DNA from: Halieaceae bacterium UBA3479
GTDB taxonomy: Bacteria > Pseudomonadota > Gammaproteobacteria > Pseudomonadales > Halieaceae
Assembly: GCA_002377985.1 (NCBI GenBank)
Contig: DFQW01000053.1
Span: 6,401-42,649, forward strand
Length of the DNA stretch: 36,249 bases
Reading direction: 5' to 3'
The position numbers were made by a program, and so were the translations under genes. Of the stretch, positions 34,130 through 36,249 are shown piece by piece (within the stretch, counting starts at the first letter, position 1; each line of letters opens with the position of its first letter). Below the pieces are notes generated by a model. It saw nothing but the letters and a program-made list of their open reading frames with translations. It did no database searches and had not been told where the DNA came from.

Positions 34130-35171
34130 CGGCGTCTTCGTCAGCTGCCGCCTGCGCCGGCTCGGATGCCACCGCCGCCAGGGGCACCCCCATCATCTGG
34201 TGCCTAATTTGATTCTCAATTTCTTTGGCGACGGCGCTGTTCTCCTCGAGGAACTTTGCTGCGTTGGCCTTACCCTGACCAATCTTGTCGCCTTTGTAGG
34301 CATACCAAGCACCCGACTTATCGACCAGATTCAGTTTGACGCCCCAGTCGATCACCTCGCCCATGTGGTAGATGCCACTACCATACATAATTTGAAATTC
34401 TGCCTGTCTGAAGGGAGGTGACACCTTGTTCTTTACGACTTTTACCCGAGTCTCGTTACCGACGACCTCGTCGCCCTCTTTGATGGAGCCGATACGCCGG
34501 ATATCAAGGCGCACGGAAGAGTAGAATTTAAGGGCGTTACCACCCGTGGTTGTCTCGGGGCTACCAAACATGACGCCAATTTTCATGCGGATCTGATTTA
34601 TGAAAATCACCAGACAATTGGTCTGCTTAATGGCGCCCGTCAGCTTCCGCATCGCCTGGCTTAGCAAACGCGCCTGAAGTCCAACGTGTGAATCACCCAT
34701 CTCTCCCTCAATCTCCGCTTTGGGCGTCAGCGCCGCCACGGAGTCGATTACCAGCACATCAACCGCACCGGAGCGCACCAGCATCTCCGCGACTTCGAGC
34801 GCCTGCTCCCCCGTGTCGGGCTGGGAAACAATGAGGTCGTCTACCTGCACGCCCAGCTTCTCGGCATATTGTGGATCCAACGCGTGCTCAGCATCGATAA
34901 ACGCCGCTGTGCCGCCCACCTTTTGCGCCTCGGCAATCACCTGCAGTGTCAGTGTAGTCTTGCCCGATGATTCCGGGCCGTAGATCTCAACAATGCGGCC
35001 CTTGGGCAAGCCGCCAATACCCAGTGCAATATCGAGGCCCAGTGAGCCGGTAGAGATCGAGGGTATCGCCACCCGCTCCTGGTCACCCATGCGCATGACC
35101 GTACCCTTGCCAAACTGGCGCTCAATTTGTGACAGCGCCGCATCCAGTGCTTTTTGCTTGTTCGGATCCAT
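34101..35171 (-). CDS. recA: Recombinase RecA
   Basis: A 356-residue RecA with all hallmarks: Walker A GPESSGKT (65-72), [10 protein letters not shown], Walker [13 protein letters not shown], loop L1 [67 protein letters not shown] with loop L2, and an acidic C-terminal tail ([13 protein letters not shown]). It forms filaments on single-stranded DNA for homologous repair and triggers LexA self-cleavage. AAGGGAG lies 6 bp before the ATG. The recX gene overlaps its 3' end. A LexA box is found 148 bp upstream of the start. Confidence 0.98.
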   Translation of the reverse strand: MDPNKQKALDAALSQIERQFGKGTVMRMGDQERVAIPSISTGSLGLDIALGIGGLPKGRIVEIYGPESSGKTTLTLQVIAEAQKVGGTAAFIDAEHALDPQYAEKLGVQVDDLIVSQPDTGEQALEVAEMLVRSGAVDVLVIDSVAALTPKAEIEGEMGDSHVGLQARLLSQAMRKLTGAIKQTNCLVIFINQIRMKIGVMFGSPETTTGGNALKFYSSVRLDIRRIGSIKEGDEVVGNETRVKVVKNKVSPPFRQAEFQIMYGSGIYHMGEVIDWGVKLNLVDKSGAWYAYKGDKIGQGKANAAKFLEENSAVAKEIENQIRHQMMGVPLAAVASEPAQAAADEDADGKEAAESS

Positions 35172-35268
35172 GTCTTGCTCCCTTTGATTTGCTCGCTCTG
35201 CTTTCTTTGCTTGCTCTGCTGAGGGTGCCCTTTCGGCTGCGCCCCGAAGCTCATGCTTTGTTGCGCTT

Positions 35269-35287
35269 AACCCCGGTCAACCGGGTT
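35269..35287. repeat. Small dyad in the recA leader
   Basis: AACCCCGG-TCAA-CCGGGTT is an inverted repeat with one bulged base, flanked by direct copies of GTTGCGC at 35260-35266 and 35288-35294. It lies between the LexA box and the recA start, within the predicted untranslated leader. It may fold in the mRNA; no T-run follows on either strand. Confidence 0.3.
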
Positions 35288-35318
35288 GTTGCGCCCGAAA
35301 TACCCGCCCTCCAAAGTA

Positions 35319-35334
35319 CTGTATATATATTCAG
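35319..35334 (-). promoter_or_regulatory. LexA (SOS) box of recA
   Basis: CTGTATATATATTCAG is a perfect fit to the gammaproteobacterial LexA consensus CTG-N10-CAG, with the AT-rich TA-alternating centre typical of strong sites. On the minus strand it overlaps a plausible promoter: TTGCAA, a 17-bp spacer and GAATAT just upstream. It lies 148 bp before the recA ATG, so the transcript leader is rather long. Confidence 0.85.
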
Positions 35335-35404
35335 CTTTTTTGCCGGCGATTGCAATCCAGTTTAGCGATCAATTTCAGCAAAAATAGTGTCGTACCAGGC
35401 AACA

Positions 35405-35421
35405 TGTCGCCCAAAGCGACA
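35405..35421. repeat. Short stem-loop between the SDR gene and recA
   Basis: TGTCGC-CCAAA-GCGACA makes a 6-bp stem with a 5-nt loop, about 27 bp downstream of the SDR stop codon. A TTTTT run on the minus strand comes only after some 25 further bases. It is at best a weak terminator for the SDR gene. Confidence 0.25.
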
Positions 35422-35447
35422 GTACAGGTGGTCCGCACGCGTCGGGG

Positions 35448-36215
35448 CTAGAGAAAGGCATCACCGCCATTGGGGCTTAAGCACTGGCCTCTAAAGTGCC
35501 CCGCCGCATCACTGGCGAGGAACAGGTAGGCCCCCACAATGTCCTCAACCTCGGCGATCCGGCCCGCGGGAATATTTTGGCGAATACTCTCGAGAACGTC
35601 GCCGGGCACATCCGCCAGAATCGGCGTCATGGTGGCACCGGGTGCCACGCAGTTCGCTGTGATGGGACGCGCGCCAATCTCAAGGGCCACACTTCGCGTA
35701 AAGGACAGGATCGCCCCCTTGGCCGCTGTGTAGTGCGAGAAGCCCGGCGCGCCGATATAAGCCAACTGAGAGGCCGTATTGATAATGCGTCCGCTGTTTT
35801 GCGCATACATCATTCTCAGCGCTGATCGTGTGCACAAAAAAGTCCCCCTAACGTGCACCGCCAGTAAGCGGTCAAAATCGGCGGCGTCCATTTCCTCGAC
35901 AGGGCTCGAGTGGGCGATTCCCGCGTTATTAACGAGGATATCGAGCCCCTCTGCCGCGACGCTTTCAAACATCGCCGCTACCGCAGCCTCACTGCTAACA
36001 TCAGCCTGGACTGTAGCTGCGTTACCCCCCGACGCACAGATTTCAGCGGCAATTGCCTCGGCGGCACTGCTAGACGCCTCATCCGGGTAATTAAGCCAAA
36101 CGGTAGCTCCATTTGCTGCGAATGCCCTCGCAACCGCAGCACCAATACCAGAACTGGCGCCCGTGACCAGCGCGGTGCGGCCCGTCAGGTCTGCCGAAAT
36201 CATTCCTTTGCTCAT
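35448..36215 (-). CDS. SDR-family NAD(P)-dependent oxidoreductase
   Basis: A 255-residue classical short-chain dehydrogenase/reductase. The cofactor motif TGASSGIG, NNAG at LVNNAGIA, the catalytic Ser in INTASQLAYIG, the YTAAK active site (Tyr and Lys), and the C-terminal LSPNGGDAFL are present. After the Rossmann beta-2 strand the sequence WLNYPDEAS suggests NADP or NAD cannot be decided. FabG-like 3-oxoacyl reductase or glucose/sugar dehydrogenase activities are both possible. The ATG at 36215 has GGGG 7 bp before it. It stands upstream of recA on the same strand with a 276-bp gap containing the recA control region, and is probably a separate unit; further upstream is outside the window. 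Confidence 0.9.
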   Translation of the reverse strand: MSKGMISADLTGRTALVTGASSGIGAAVARAFAANGATVWLNYPDEASSSAAEAIAAEICASGGNAATVQADVSSEAAVAAMFESVAAEGLDILVNNAGIAHSSPVEEMDAADFDRLLAVHVRGTFLCTRSALRMMYAQNSGRIINTASQLAYIGAPGFSHYTAAKGAILSFTRSVALEIGARPITANCVAPGATMTPILADVPGDVLESIRQNIPAGRIAEVEDIVGAYLFLASDAAGHFRGQCLSPNGGDAFL

Positions 36216-36249
36216 ATAGCACCCCGCGCCAACTTGACACTTTTTGCAA

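Noticed and set aside
1..36249. CRISPR arrays, tRNA or rRNA genes, insertion sequences, integrases
   Set aside because: Read for regular repeats, transposase-like proteins and long non-coding stretches; none seen. Non-coding gaps are all under 300 bp and explained by control regions.

Overview
The window looks like chromosomal DNA of a marine, aerobic, heterotrophic gammaproteobacterium. The Halieaceae (OM60/NOR5) group is my best guess, inferred from gene content and not tested. Supporting signs are RapA, RecA/RecX with an E. coli-type LexA box, an ExeA/GspB secretion pair, an Amt transporter, and a large set of acyl-CoA genes. Coding density is high: no gap exceeds 300 bp, and five convergent gene pairs meet with 16 bp or less between them. 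I see no rRNA, tRNA, CRISPR array, insertion sequence or phage gene.

Layout. (1) 1-4298: the end of a LysR-type regulator, then tatD-rapA overlapping by one base. (2) 4308-6266, minus strand: an exported DUF3604 (PHP-like) protein. (3) 6353-15961: an acyl-CoA catabolic block. It holds a PaaG-like enoyl-CoA isomerase/hydratase, an alpha-methylacyl-CoA racemase-type enzyme, an acyl-CoA dehydrogenase, an acyl-CoA ligase, a divergent APH-type kinase resembling the kinase half of ACAD10/11 and LvaA, a DUF3336-patatin lipase and a second acyl-CoA synthetase. (4) 16017-21954: seven tightly packed plus-strand genes. They encode a D-glutamate-cyclase-like DUF1445 protein, PxpA, PxpB, PxpC, a DUF4392 D-glutamate-cyclase-like protein, a D-amino-acid aminotransferase and alanine racemase. 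ppx follows. (5) 23558-28973: amt (minus), an exported alkaline phosphatase (plus), and exeA-gspB (minus). (6) 29182-33553: nitronate monooxygenase overlapping HMG-CoA reductase, a TlpA-like thioredoxin, a DCC-family protein, a broken C-terminal piece of a MetE-family gene, and a DUF3014 membrane protein. (7) 33566-36215, minus strand: SDR oxidoreductase, then recA with a LexA box, and recX.

The most interesting part is the seven-gene D-amino-acid operon. The two halves of the mitochondrial D-glutamate cyclase (DGLUCY: DUF1445 plus DUF4392) occur as separate genes flanking the prokaryotic 5-oxoprolinase genes. Alanine racemase and D-amino-acid aminotransferase stand next to them. Together they suggest a route Ala -> D-Ala -> D-Glu -> 5-oxoproline -> Glu. 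Second is the split kinase/acyl-CoA dehydrogenase/ligase set, which could degrade 4-hydroxy or branched acyl-CoAs. It has a perfect palindrome lying over a TATAAT -10 element in front of the kinase gene.
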